Shown here piece after piece: positions 10,185 through 20,600 of a stretch of 64,000 nt of DNA. Origin of the DNA: Spinacia oleracea (lineage: Eukaryota > Streptophyta > Magnoliopsida > Caryophyllales > Amaranthaceae); contig NC_079487.1 in assembly GCF_020520425.1 (NCBI RefSeq), positions 112,812,141 to 112,876,140 on the forward strand, given 5' to 3'. The notes beneath the pieces were generated by a model that ran no database searches, was not told the origin of the DNA, and was given only the letters and a program-made list of their open reading frames with translations. Made by a program: the position numbers and the translations under genes. Each line of letters opens with the position of its first letter. Within the stretch, counting starts at the first letter, position 1.

Positions 10185-11246
10185 TTATATCTCCCACTTT
10201 GAATATCTAATGGCATGTCTTCTAGCCCACAATTGATACATCACCATATTAAACGCATCGTACGGCTGTGGCGATGACTCATTCCATGCAAAATGGTGTG
10301 CCGCCGCTACACCCAATCTTTTCATCCTATCATACCCGCCATCCTCGCACGTGCGGATCAACGCCCGCTTTAACTTATTTGGCCCCATATTTGACCCTAC
10401 AAACACGGCGATTTCAGACCATTTGATCACGTCCATTAACGGTAGATCTTGTATCGGACGGTCTGTAATCACTACGGGAACACAACCGTGTGACAATGCC
10501 ACACTCAATCCCCCCACCCCTTCAACATCATAAACAAACAAACAAAACTTGCTACTTTGTACTCTTTCTAAAAACACTCCCTCATCGTACGGCTCAGATT
10601 CGATTAAAAACTCACCATCATTCCTTAGCCCATTGATCAACTCTACACCTGATCCTACTTCGGCAAACCTCCAATACCCGAGGAAGCGCGTGGATAAACC
10701 CTCACTTTGTGGATGAGCGCGTGACAGGACTGAGGAGGGAGGGAGGGTGATGTCCTTGTGTGGGATAAACTCACGCGCGGGTACGGGAAAACATGCGATC
10801 TGAACAGCATTTTTCTTCAACTCGGCAACGTTACGACTAGAAGTTGGACCGACACCTTGGCTAGAGAAGTAGAAATGGTCAGCCCCAAGGGAACGATTCC
10901 AGTACGGATAGGTAGTTCGGACGAGTTTGACGTGACGGTCAAGGGAGCGCGTGGACATTGGTGGGAAAGGAAGGAAGAAGAGAGTGGCTTGGTTTGGGTT
11001 GTGAGTGAGGAAGTTAGAGGTGAGAAGAGAGTTATGGAGGAGAGTGAAAGGAGTGGAGTTGTATTGTTGGTGCAATTGGTTAGGTAGTGGATAAATGAAG
11101 ATTTTAAGGTTAGTGATCATTTTTTCGTAATCCGAAAAAATGGTGGTTTTGGAGAAGTAGACGGCGGAGTTGGCGGTGGTGAACGGTGGTCGAAGGAGGA
11201 CAAGGAGGAGGAGGAGAGGGGAGAGTAGTAGTGATGGAATGGCCAT
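10185..11246 (-). CDS. Exostosin-family (GT47) glycosyltransferase, single exon
   Basis: A 353 aa type II membrane protein expected in the Golgi, where plant GT47 enzymes add sugars to cell-wall glycans; the exact sugar and acceptor cannot be read from sequence. Residues 4-20 are a Leu-rich signal anchor. The exostosin domain runs from about 47 (LKIFIYPLP) to about 310. Visible family motifs are ATLFFLPF, TYPYWNRSLGADHFYF, SSKFCLFVYDVEG and HGCVPVVITD followed by LPLMDVIKW. The usual family motif after SKFCL is CPxGxxxxSPR; here it is replaced by FVYDVEGVGGLS, so the nucleotide-sugar loop is divergent. The length is at the short end of the family (roughly 340-500 aa). A TATA box lies 55 bp upstream of the ATG, which supports this start. 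Function is inferred from family only. Confidence 0.88.
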   Translation of the reverse strand: MAIPSLLLSPLLLLLVLLRPPFTTANSAVYFSKTTIFSDYEKMITNLKIFIYPLPNQLHQQYNSTPFTLLHNSLLTSNFLTHNPNQATLFFLPFPPMSTRSLDRHVKLVRTTYPYWNRSLGADHFYFSSQGVGPTSSRNVAELKKNAVQIACFPVPAREFIPHKDITLPPSSVLSRAHPQSEGLSTRFLGYWRFAEVGSGVELINGLRNDGEFLIESEPYDEGVFLERVQSSKFCLFVYDVEGVGGLSVALSHGCVPVVITDRPIQDLPLMDVIKWSEIAVFVGSNMGPNKLKRALIRTCEDGGYDRMKRLGVAAAHHFAWNESSPQPYDAFNMVMYQLWARRHAIRYSKWEI

Positions 11247-11299
11247 TGTTTTTGGATGATCAAGATGGAGTGGAAGAAAATGAGAGAGGTAGTTGGAGG

Positions 11300-11310
11300 A
11301 TTATATAAGT
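11300..11310 (-). promoter_or_regulatory. TATA box of the GT47 gene
   Basis: On the minus strand the sequence reads ACTTATATAATCC, 55-65 bp before the ATG at 11246. Transcription would start near 11272, giving a very short leader of about 25 nt. Confidence 0.6.
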
Positions 11311-11356
11311 AGGAAAGTGATGTATTGTTGAGTGTACAACGAAAATGATCATTCAT

Positions 11357-11928
11357 GGCATGGTGTTTGACTTATATAGTCATGTACTACGTAAATTTAA
11401 GATGAAATGCATGTTGCATGTTTGTGTAACACGCGCGTCCAGTAGGTCAAGCTTATGACTCAATCATGGAAAGTATTATTTTCTTTCATTCATTAATATC
11501 TCATCCGTATTTTTCTAGGAGTCACATTTATCATTTTCGGCCGTATTATATAATGAGTCATACTTCAATCTTTAGTAATTTTTCTACCTCACCTTCTACT
11601 TATTTAATATATCTAATTTTCTCCAGGGACAAGCACTACAAAACTCTCTTTGTCACAATAGATTAAAATGCTTTTTCCATCATTATTCTTGTTCTATTTG
11701 TTTATTATTCCCTCCCAACTTGTTTTATTATTTTTATTAGATTTAATTTTCCGTCCTTAATATGTGTGTCGGTTAACATATGACTCTTAATAATTACCGA
11801 GGGAGTAGCGTGATCGACTTCAATAGGTCATGTGCGCATTTGATGTATAAATAAATTTATTGTATAAAATGATAATTTTTACTCTGTTTTTGGCAACTTT
11901 TAAAATTTAATTAATTCTTTATATAATT
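11357..11928. other. Promoter-side intergenic stretch upstream of the GT47 gene
   Basis: AT-rich, no gene. A short pair of facing ends (ATTCCCTCCC near 11708, CGAGGGAGTA near 11799) may be the remains of a Stowaway-like MITE, but it is too short and decayed to call. Confidence 0.5.
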
Positions 11929-11945
11929 AAGTAATTTTTGACGGA

Positions 11946-12113
11946 ACCAATTGCATGTTGGTTCAGTGTTGATTGGGGTTGAACTTGGTAGAGAGAACTC
12001 ATGTTCGATCCCCCCCAACAACAATTGGGGTGGGACTGGAACCTATCCACCCAGAACTCGCCCCGAATCCGGATTAGCCCTAATGGTGAATTGGGTGCTA
12101 ACACCAAAAACAA
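11946..12113 (+). mobile_element. tRNA-derived SINE (copy 2) with 17 bp TSD
   Basis: Homologous to the SINE at 591-757. It begins ACCAATTGCATGTTGG, has an A-box-like TGGTTCAGTG and a good B box, GTTCGATCC, near 12004, and ends in an A-rich tail. The flanking duplication AAGTAATTTTTGACGGA (11929-11945) recurs at 12114-12130 with one mismatch. This is a typical target-primed insertion and fixes both boundaries of the family. Confidence 0.93.
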
Positions 12114-12175
12114 AAGTAATTTTTGATGGAGAAACTTTTTAAAGGGTTATATTGTTACCTTTATACTCCCTCTAT

Positions 12176-12731
12176 CCCATAATACTCGTCTCATTTCTAT
12201 AAATGACATACTTTTATTAATATTATATTATTTCTCTCACGTAATCATGCATGTACTCACATATATTCTTACCTCCTAAAAAGAATACTAAAAAATTCAA
12301 CACTCCCCCACCCCACCCCTTTATTTGACACATTTTTCACTAACTATATTAAAAAAAACACTTCGCTGTCAACTACTACGTACCACCTAATAAATTATTA
12401 GGTCAATAAATTGTCTAACTTAAAGCTATGTGTCGGTCAAATTGGGGCGTGTACTCCCTCCGTCCCTTAATACTCGCATCGTTTTGACTGGACACGCATG
12501 CAGATGCACAACTTTGACCACCAATATCTTTAACTACATATTATAAAAACTTATAAAATTTTAATATTTTGAAAATATATATTAAGATGAAGCCAATAAT
12601 ATATTATATACTAATATTAGTTTTCATATACTAGAAATAAAATAGGGTCAAAGTGAATTATGTGAATAGTGCAAAAAGTCAAAACGGTGCGAGTATTAAG
12701 GAACAGAGGGAGTATTAAGGAATGAAGGGAG
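12176..12731. mobile_element. Outer Stowaway-type MITE carrying a nested Stowaway
   Basis: The left end CTCCCTCTATCCCATAAT and the right end (complement CTCCCTTCATTCCTTAAT) are bounded by TA at 12174-12175 and 12732-12733. The right arm is interrupted by a second MITE at 12454-12712, just before the right terminus. Confidence 0.75.
12454..12712. mobile_element. Stowaway (Tc1/mariner) MITE, 259 bp
   Basis: Terminal inverted repeats CTCCCTCCGTCCCTTAATAC / GTATTAAGGAACAGAGGGAG, with TA duplications at 12452-12453 and 12713-12714. The arms near the ends are complementary over about 35 bp (TACTCGCATCGTTTTGAC versus GTCAAAACGGTGCGAGTA). No ORF. Confidence 0.93.
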
Positions 12732-12733
12732 TA

Positions 12734-13174
12734 TATCATTAATGATTTTAAAGGGATACGTAGTAATTTTTATTAAAGAGAAATTTTTTATCACTAATAC
12801 AAAAAGATAATTTAAATATTTTGAGTTAACTTTATATCCGCCTTTCATATTTATTGTACATTATCTTTAAATAAGAGATTCTAGATCCACTTATGTTTGT
12901 ACGAACTCATCTTGGCCTATTGGCCTGAATGAATTCCATTTTGGGGAAGAGATTGATTCCCTTAACCTGTTGATTTAGGTTGGGTTAATTATATTAGAGA
13001 AGTTTTGGTCTGGTCGGATTATACTTTAAATTCACATCTTCACTATATAAACATCGTTTATATAAGGGAGAAAAAATAGAATAATTTAACTCGAATAATT
13101 AGAGATTTTTCACACGCATTTGACAAATCAGGAGCTACCTACCGTCTTCATTCTTCTAACTGTGTTATTATGGA
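12734..13174. other. Intergenic stretch, nothing recognised
   Basis: AT-rich sequence with no supported gene or repeat boundary. Confidence 0.5.
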
Positions 13175-14331
13175 CTAGATTTTAGCCCGTGCGATGCACG
13201 GATTCTATTAAATTGTTATGTGTAAATAAAAATTCTATGTATATACCAATTTTATATATTAGATTAGATTAGTTTTTTATTTTGCATTGAATTTCATTTT
13301 AGATTTTTTTTTATAACTATGAGAATGTTTGTTTTTGGATGAAATTGTATATGCGTAATATTAAAAATTAATTAATAAAAATATTAACGTGGCACTTAAT
13401 TATTTATCTACGTGGCACTCTACTTTTTTTCAATTCAAAATTAATTTTGATATCTTATTTTTGGATTAATGTTTGATTTTAAATTGAATCTTATTTATTT
13501 TATTTTAGATTAGTGTTTGATTTTGGATGAATTTTATTTTAGATTTATTTTTTAATTATTAGAGTGTTTGATTTTAGATGGAGTTCTATATATTAGTAAT
13601 TAAGTAATTAAAATATCTATGTGGCACCTAATTAATTATCTACGTGTCAATTGATTTTTTTAATTCAAAAATGAATTAGAAATCTTATTTTACATTGGCC
13701 GAAAACATTAGTAATCCTACGTGGCGCTCTAATAATTCAGCAAATATGCCTCCTATATATATAATATTATATTAGATTAGCTTTTAATTTTGCATTGAAT
13801 TTCATTTTAGATTTTTTTAATTATGACAGTGTTTGTTTTTGGATGAAATTGTATATGCGTAATATAAATAATTAGTTAATAAAAATATCTACGTGGCACT
13901 TAATTATTTATCTACATGGCACTCGACTTTTTTAATTCAAAATTAAGTTTGAACTCTTATTTTTCATTGGCCGAAACCATTAGATTTCCCATGTGACGCT
14001 CTAATATTGGACTAATGTTTGATTTTAAATTGAATTTTATTTATTTTATTTTAGATTAGTATTTGATTTTGGATGAATTTTATTTTAGATTTATTTTTTA
14101 ATTATATTATTAGAGTGTTTGATTTTAGATGGAGTTGTATATATTAGTAATTAATTAATTAAAATATCTACGTGGCACCTACTTATTATCTACGTGGCAA
14201 TCGATTTTTTAAATTCAAAAATAAATTAGAAATCTTATTTTTCATTGGCAGAAACCATTAGTAATCCTAGGTGGCGCTCTAATATTTCAGCAAATATGCC
14301 TCCTTTATATATATAATATATATATATTAGA
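13175..14331 (-). mobile_element. Non-autonomous Helitron with internal duplication (1157 bp)
   Basis: On the minus strand it starts TCTAATATATATATATTA (at 14331) and ends with hairpin CCGTGC-ATC-GCACGG followed by CTAG (13175-13178). It lies between A and T. The interior consists of two diverged copies of one roughly 510 bp segment (13257-13764 and 13765-14331). There are no Rep/helicase sequences. Confidence 0.82.
13257..14331. repeat. Two diverged direct copies of a ~510 bp segment
   Basis: GATTAG...TTTTGCATTGAATTTCA occurs at 13267 and again at 13775. Both copies continue through the same landmarks (GGATGAAATTGTATATGCGT, ACGTGGCAC) and end with CAAATATGCCTCCT plus an AT-rich tail. The second tail forms the Helitron 5' terminus. 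The first looks like a fossil terminus. Confidence 0.8.
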
Positions 14332-14504
14332 TTTGTGGTCCTCTTGCTAACATCCATTTTCCATCGTTTTAGTTTATGTAGAACCTGTGACATTGTGCCA
14401 CGTGTGATGTGTCTTTCCTTAAAATATATTGCAATGACAATCAAGAATAATTAGTTTAATAAGTTTATAGTTTAACTATAAAATAAAATAGGAAATAACA
14501 AGAA

Positions 14505-14578
14505 GTCTGGGTGGTGTAGTTGGTTATCACGTTAGTCTCACACACTAAAGGTCCCCGGTTCGAACCCGGGCTCAGACA
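14505..14578 (+). tRNA. tRNA-Val (anticodon CAC)
   Basis: A 74 nt cloverleaf that reads GUG valine codons in cytosolic translation. Acceptor GTCTGGG pairs with CTCAGAC (one G-T pair). The A box is TGGTGTAGTTGG, and the B box GGTTCGAACCC forms the T-loop. The anticodon stem TTAGT/ACTAA encloses the loop CTCACAC with CAC at 14539-14541. There is no intron, and CCA is not encoded, as expected for a nuclear plant gene. A T-rich run follows directly (14579-14584) and can serve as the Pol III terminator. Confidence 0.96.
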
Positions 14579-14584
14579 TTTTTT
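14579..14584 (+). terminator. Pol III T-run after tRNA-Val
   Basis: TTTTTT follows the tRNA directly, the standard stop signal for RNA polymerase III. Confidence 0.7.
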
Positions 14585-14690
14585 GTAATCCAAACGTATT
14601 GTTTTTTTTGCTTTTAATTATTTTTATATGAGTATAGAGTATTGCTTTCGTTCATTGAAGTTTCTGTTCAAAGCACACAAGTTCAGAGTT

Positions 14691-14866
14691 CTTGAAGGCA
14701 ACCACTTTTTAGATTATTGTTCAATATGAAATGTTTTGTTCTTTGAGGCAAACACTTTTTAGATTTGTTCAATATGAAATATCTTGTTCTTGGAGGCAAC
14801 CACTTTTTAGATTTTTTTTTTTTTTAGAGGGGACTTTTTAGATTATATTGTTCAATACGAAATGTC
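14691..14866. repeat. Imperfect tandem repeat, about 55 bp units
   Basis: The block GAGGCAACCACTTTTTAGAT followed by TTGTTCAATATGAAATG recurs three times, with a fourth partial copy after an insertion of T residues (14811-14825). No coding capacity. Confidence 0.75.
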
Positions 14867-15011
14867 TTGAGGTAATGCGCGCTAGCTGTGTAAGAACTAA
14901 TTGCCCAACTAATAAGTAACAACTAGTCATGCAAGAACTACTTACTCGATGAACTAACAACTAGCAACTAGCAAATAGCAATGCAACAACTAATTAAGCA
15001 ACTAATAACTA

Positions 15012-15270
15012 CTCCCTCCGTTCCATAATGTTCCTCACTTTTCCATTATGCGCGGTCTCCAATGCACTACTTTGACCGTTAATAATTTTAATTACGTAAT
15101 AGTACAAATTATAAAAAAATTGATATTTAGAAAATTTATATTGAAACAAATCCAATGATATCCCACAAGTTAACATTTATACTCTTAATCATACTATTAA
15201 ATACGGTCAAAGTTTTTAAACTTTGACCATATAAATAGTAAACATGAGGAACATTATGGAACAGAGGGAG
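15012..15270. mobile_element. Stowaway (Tc1/mariner) MITE, 259 bp
   Basis: Ends CTCCCTCCGTTCCATAATGT and ACATTATGGAACAGAGGGAG, with TA duplications at 15010-15011 and 15271-15272. The long inverted arms would fold into a hairpin. It belongs to the same superfamily as the copy at 12454 but to a different subfamily. Confidence 0.92.
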
Positions 15271-17679
15271 TACCTCGGTATTATTTATTACAAAGTATTG
15301 AGTAATTTCTTGTATTAGAGTATTCGAGTTTATTTTTGAGTTGCTTGATCTGATTTATTAATATACATGGCCTATTTGTTTTAAAATAATTACAACAGTT
15401 TGACTAACACATTGTATATGCATAATTAGTTTTACCGTTATTATATGTAATTACGTAGTGTAATTATAAAAGCTGGATAATATTAAACATTCAAACAATA
15501 TACTAGTATAAGACTAATTGACTATACGTACTTTACATTATCATATTTACTTTTAGGAATAACTACTTTTAACAATCCAACCTTTAAGCGATTTTTCAAA
15601 ATTAATCCAACATTTTGATTATTATTATTTATTAATCTAACCTTTATACCCCTTTAACTTTTATTGCTCCTTACAAGTTACCAAACAGGTTCAGCCGGTC
15701 ATAATTGATGACGTGGCATGTAGCTGTTGCAATTTTGCGTGTGGGTCCCATTTCTCATGTGATTCTTTAAAAACCCCTCCCTTATTCCTATTCTTTTCTT
15801 TCTCCGCACTTCCTTTCACCCATCACCCCCCTTCGTCATCTTCCTTTACCATTCGCCATTGGAGACTTGCCTTCATAGGTTTTCTGAAACAATGGTCGTG
15901 ACATTAGGCTGCAACTGATATGGTGGGGCAGACATCACCAAGAAAATGGCGTTGCTGATTTATTGGATGATTCATATGAGTTTCAGGAGGGGTATTGTTA
16001 TCTGAAGTGCCAACATATATGGGTTTCTTCGTCATATGCTCAATACTATTTGAAGTTCAAACAATCATAATGGGGTTCTTCCTTAGGTTCTTTATTGCTG
16101 ACCCGTAATGTTCATCAACAACCATAGGATTCAACTGAAAGACATATAAATAAAAAAATTGGTGAGGAGAAACCCTATCTTATTGATGTCATCCACTAGA
16201 GGATTGGAAGGGGATGTTCTCTCCTCAGTCCCATGCGTTCTCCCTCCGACATCTCATTCGAGATGGGATGACTTATCAGTGAATCTATAAATCCCTCCCC
16301 CAACAATTGATGGCATATTAGCGAATTTTGAGAGTCAAAATAGGAGAATTTCTAACTTTTTTGCTTCATATTTTTAAGAATTTGAAAGGGTTTTGAGAGG
16401 TTTTTTTTTTATTATTGCTGAACTTGAACTCCAATTGCATGTAGGTTGAGTGTGAAAATGGATGTCGCATTCAATTAGCTATATATATAAACCACATTGA
16501 GGAGAGAGAAAATAATTGCTACAGTACGTGTTAATTTCTTTATTATAAAAAAAATTGTCTTCCTTTTTATTTGTTTTTCTTGTTCTTTTCATCCCTTTTT
16601 TTTGTTCTTTTGATTGATAAGTAAAAAGAAAATGATGTTCGGTTGAATAACATTATTGTTCTTTTTCATGTTTGTGTATGTTCTTTCTTATTTAATTTAT
16701 AAAAACGTTGTTGTTATTAATTTTAATTTTAATTTTTAATATTGTTGTTTACTTTAATTGTATTTTTAATTAATATTATAATCGGTACTTTCTTTTTTAT
16801 TTTGATTTTTTAACTAACTGCCACGTTCTTTTTTTTAATAAAATAACTTATGTATTTTCTTTTAAAGATATTGAGGAGAGAGAAATTAACTGCCACGTTC
16901 ATTTCTTTATGTTGAAAACTTCTGTTTTTGCGGTTTTTTACCTTTTATTATGTTTTTGTTGTTCTTTTCTTCGCTTTTATTTTGTTTTTGATCTATAAGG
17001 AAAAAGAAACTGATGTTCTTTTCAAGTAATATAGAATTTTTGTTTTTGTTCTTTTTTAATTATTTTTGCTCTACTTACCTTTTCTATTATTTTTATTCAT
17101 TTATATTATAGCTAGATACTTTATTTATTTTGTTGTTTTACTGTTGCATTGATCATGTTCTTTTAAAGAACTTGTTGTTTAAATGTTCTTTTCTTCTTTG
17201 TACCTTTTCTTAGGTTTTTAATATTAGTGTTCTTTTTAGGTTTTGTTTAACGTTCTTTTCGTTTTTTTCATTATGTTATTTTGCTATAGCTTTTGAGGTT
17301 CTTTTTCGTTTTTTCATTTATTTTCCTTTTTTTCGTTTTGTGTTAAATTGTTTGCGTTTTGGTGCAAGTGCACCTTCCTCTAGGTGCACGCGCCTGCACC
17401 ATCCACGCGCGCGTTGATTGTTGTCTAGTTGATCATAAATAAAATAAAAAAACAGAAAAAAGTACAATCGAAAAATAAATAAAATATCTATTTCTTTTTG
17501 TTTGAGGGATATAGTTTGTCAAATACACATTCCTTTCTTCGACAACTACAACGAAAGAAAGCAGAAAAAGGGGTCTTTGTCAGCCATAATTGTTCCAAAG
17601 CTCGAATCTCGATCAAAATTCCGCGAATAATTTTTTGATCGAAAATTCTGTCACTAATCTTAGGGGTAGAAGTTCGAGC
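15271..17679. other. Intergenic stretch with decayed repeats upstream of the YIP1 gene
   Basis: No gene is supported. The block at 15556-15660 (AACAATCCAACCTTTAAGC and similar words) resembles Mutator-type terminal sequence, but its partner end is not in the window. Two diverged direct copies of a roughly 375 bp T-rich segment start at about 16497 and 16872 (both with GAGGAGAGAGAAA). A palindromic module GTGCACCT/AGGTGCAC (17368-17389) followed by CGCCTGCACCATC recurs at 30751-30786. The last 150 bp should hold the promoter and 5' leader of the YIP1 gene. Confidence 0.5.
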
Positions 17680-20600
17680 ATGGATGAACAGTACACTCAT
17701 CTTCCAACAAGCCAATTGCTTGGCTCAGTACCAGTACGTTATTTCCTCCCTCAATTATCCTTCCATTTTTTCCCCCTAATTCTCATTTTCATGTTAATTG
17801 TGTTGTTCGATTCAATTCGATTTTGATTTCACTGCATTTGATACAATGTAGCTCAATTAATCAAAATTTCTGGTGTAAATGTAACAATTGAAATTTGTGT
17901 CGAGTAATTGATGAATTATGTCGACTTCTCCGCCTTTTTTATGTGTATTTTCATCGAACAATTAAACATTAATGCGAGGTTTGATCATCAGTTTGGAAGA
18001 TTTTGGTGTTCTTTGGGATGTTGACTAGCTCACGGGCTTAATTGATGAAATTCATGTATGTAGATTGATTTGGGTTAAGTTTTAACTGTTGCTTCTTTTA
18101 ATAGGGTTTTATAACACATGTCTAGGGTTAATAATGATTAAATGTGTCGTTAAACTGAATTATGAATATCATGACAGGCTGTTGTAGCTGAAGAGAACAA
18201 GGGTAATGCGAATACTGGTATGGCAATTTAAGACCTGCTCTTGTTGATTTTATGACTTTGTTTGGGTATGTTAATACTATGCTAAATTGACTTAATATGT
18301 GTAGGTCCGCAAGCGAATTTGCAATTCTTTCCTCCACATCAAGGTGTAGACAAGGGACCGGGATATCAGAATCTCGCAAGTTCTAGTGGTATGCCATATT
18401 ACTATATTAGTTACTTTTCTACTTTTGTAGGATAATGCAGAAGTGTTTGTTGGGATTGATGGAATGTGTTAGAAGCATGTAATCAGGTTCTTCAGTTCAA
18501 ATTCAGTAATTAAAGAAATGATTTAAGTTTTGATTGTTGCGTTTAGCAATTACATGTCAAGGATTTGATAAGATTAAATCAATCTTGTCGAGTGTCGTCG
18601 ATACTAATTTCGAGCAATATAAGTACTATTTTCCGTAGTACCCTTATATGAACTTCTGTAGGGAGTATTTGTTTCTTTCCTTTTACCTTGTATCTTTATT
18701 GGTTCTCCCAAAATGTTAGCAAGAGTTACATTTGCATAATTGCATAGTTTGCAACCTAGATAACACGCCAACGATGTAGCTGCTCTCTTCTTTGACATAT
18801 GTGTGTCGTTGTGGATAAAGGCTCTGCTATTTAAAATTCAAATTCACAACTTTTCAGCAGGATGAGTAGTAAATATCTGCTTCCTAATCCTCCCAATCAA
18901 AGCATCCCCGCATACAGATTACAGAGTACAAATAAAGGAAATGTGAAATTGTAGGAAAGATAAACTGTAAGTATTTTAAGTACTGTGTAGGAGTGTAGGA
19001 CACAGAAAGGTGAACATAGAAAATCTATATTAGGATAGAGGGACTAGGAATAAGCTAACTAGAAAATTGGTCAGACCTCATTATTGAGGATACCATGGAT
19101 GGCGATACCAGAATCTTTACTGTTTTAATTGAATAATTGGTCTGCTACATAGATGACCTCTTTACTTGTGTTGGATATCATGTGCGCAATTCCTAAATGC
19201 GAAGAGTATTTTTTGGTTTATTGGAAGCATTTCTTTAGTGCTGTTCATTGGGGGGGGGGGGGGGGATGAGAAGTATTTAGTTATTTTATTTAGAGTTGTT
19301 GATTTCAAGGATCAAATGGAGTAAATCACCCTTATAGTGGGCGGCTATAACCAATTGGAGAAGGGATTATTTTTTAGGACTTTCCTCCACGAATATTTGG
19401 AGATCTATCCCACAAGTGACTTTGGGAAAAAAGAAAAGTGTGTGTGATGCTAAGACCTGTGTTGTATACTTGTGTCTTACTTCTATGAGTAACTGCACAA
19501 ATACTATAGTTGTAATAATTGAGGATCACACTTTGCTCTTGTAAGGTGGAACGGAAGGTAATAGTCTTAATACAGTGTGTTGCTTTTATGTAGAGTATAC
19601 CGCTTCCCAGAATCTGATCTCTTCCTTAGACAATCTCACTAGTGAATTGTTGTCTATGAATTGCGACATAATCAATTTGTAGTTGTGGAAGTGTATTGTA
19701 ACATAGAAGGTTGATGTTATGCTCCAGGTTTTGGCATATTAATTATATTGCAGAGTATACCGCTTCGCAGTGTCTGATCTCTTCCTTAGACAACCTCACT
19801 TGTCAATAATGATGACTATGGATTACAATTTAATGATTTGGGGTTGTGGAAGTATACCGTAACATAGAAGTTTGATGTTATGCTATTAGTTTGGTTGTTT
19901 TCTTGAGTTCACAACATAACTAGTATTTTCCAGCTTCATGACAAAATTTTATGTTAGCATGTTCAACCAAATGAAATCTATGTTGCTGATGGTGCCTGAT
20001 GCACTTAAGCTCTATTCTCCTCCGTTATTTCCTCTTATTTAGGAGAAAGAAGTCCAAATAAGTTAAGAGGAGTTACAAATAAGTTAGTTTCAGGGCCAAT
20101 GAGTTCTAGAAAGTTAAGTTTGGGTCCACTAAGGGCAATTTACATCTATGCTATAATAGGTTCAGATAATTCAATTTAAGTTGAGATGAGTCTAGATAAG
20201 GGAGATTCAGGTGAAGAGAACGCGCCCTTAGTATCTAATACTTCGTAACTAATAAGTTCATCAAGAATATATCAACAGACACCTAACGACAAAGTCTGAA
20301 TTAGTAAGTTATCATAAACAGCTATATAGCTGCAAAGTCCCATTCATCTTTTTGATACATTTGAATATCTAAAACAGTGAGTTTTAGTCTAATGACATGC
20401 ACTGACCTCCCTTGCATGTTTTGCAGAAGGAGGTGGGCCACCACCGACAAATAACTGGCAGGGAGTGTTTAATGTCTACTCATACACACAATATTTCAAT
20501 GTGGATACAGACATTGTTATCAATAGATTGCTGAGTTCATTAGATCCTCGAAGTGGTGATTTCTTCAGCAAGATTGATGCAAACCCTGATCTGTGAGTAT

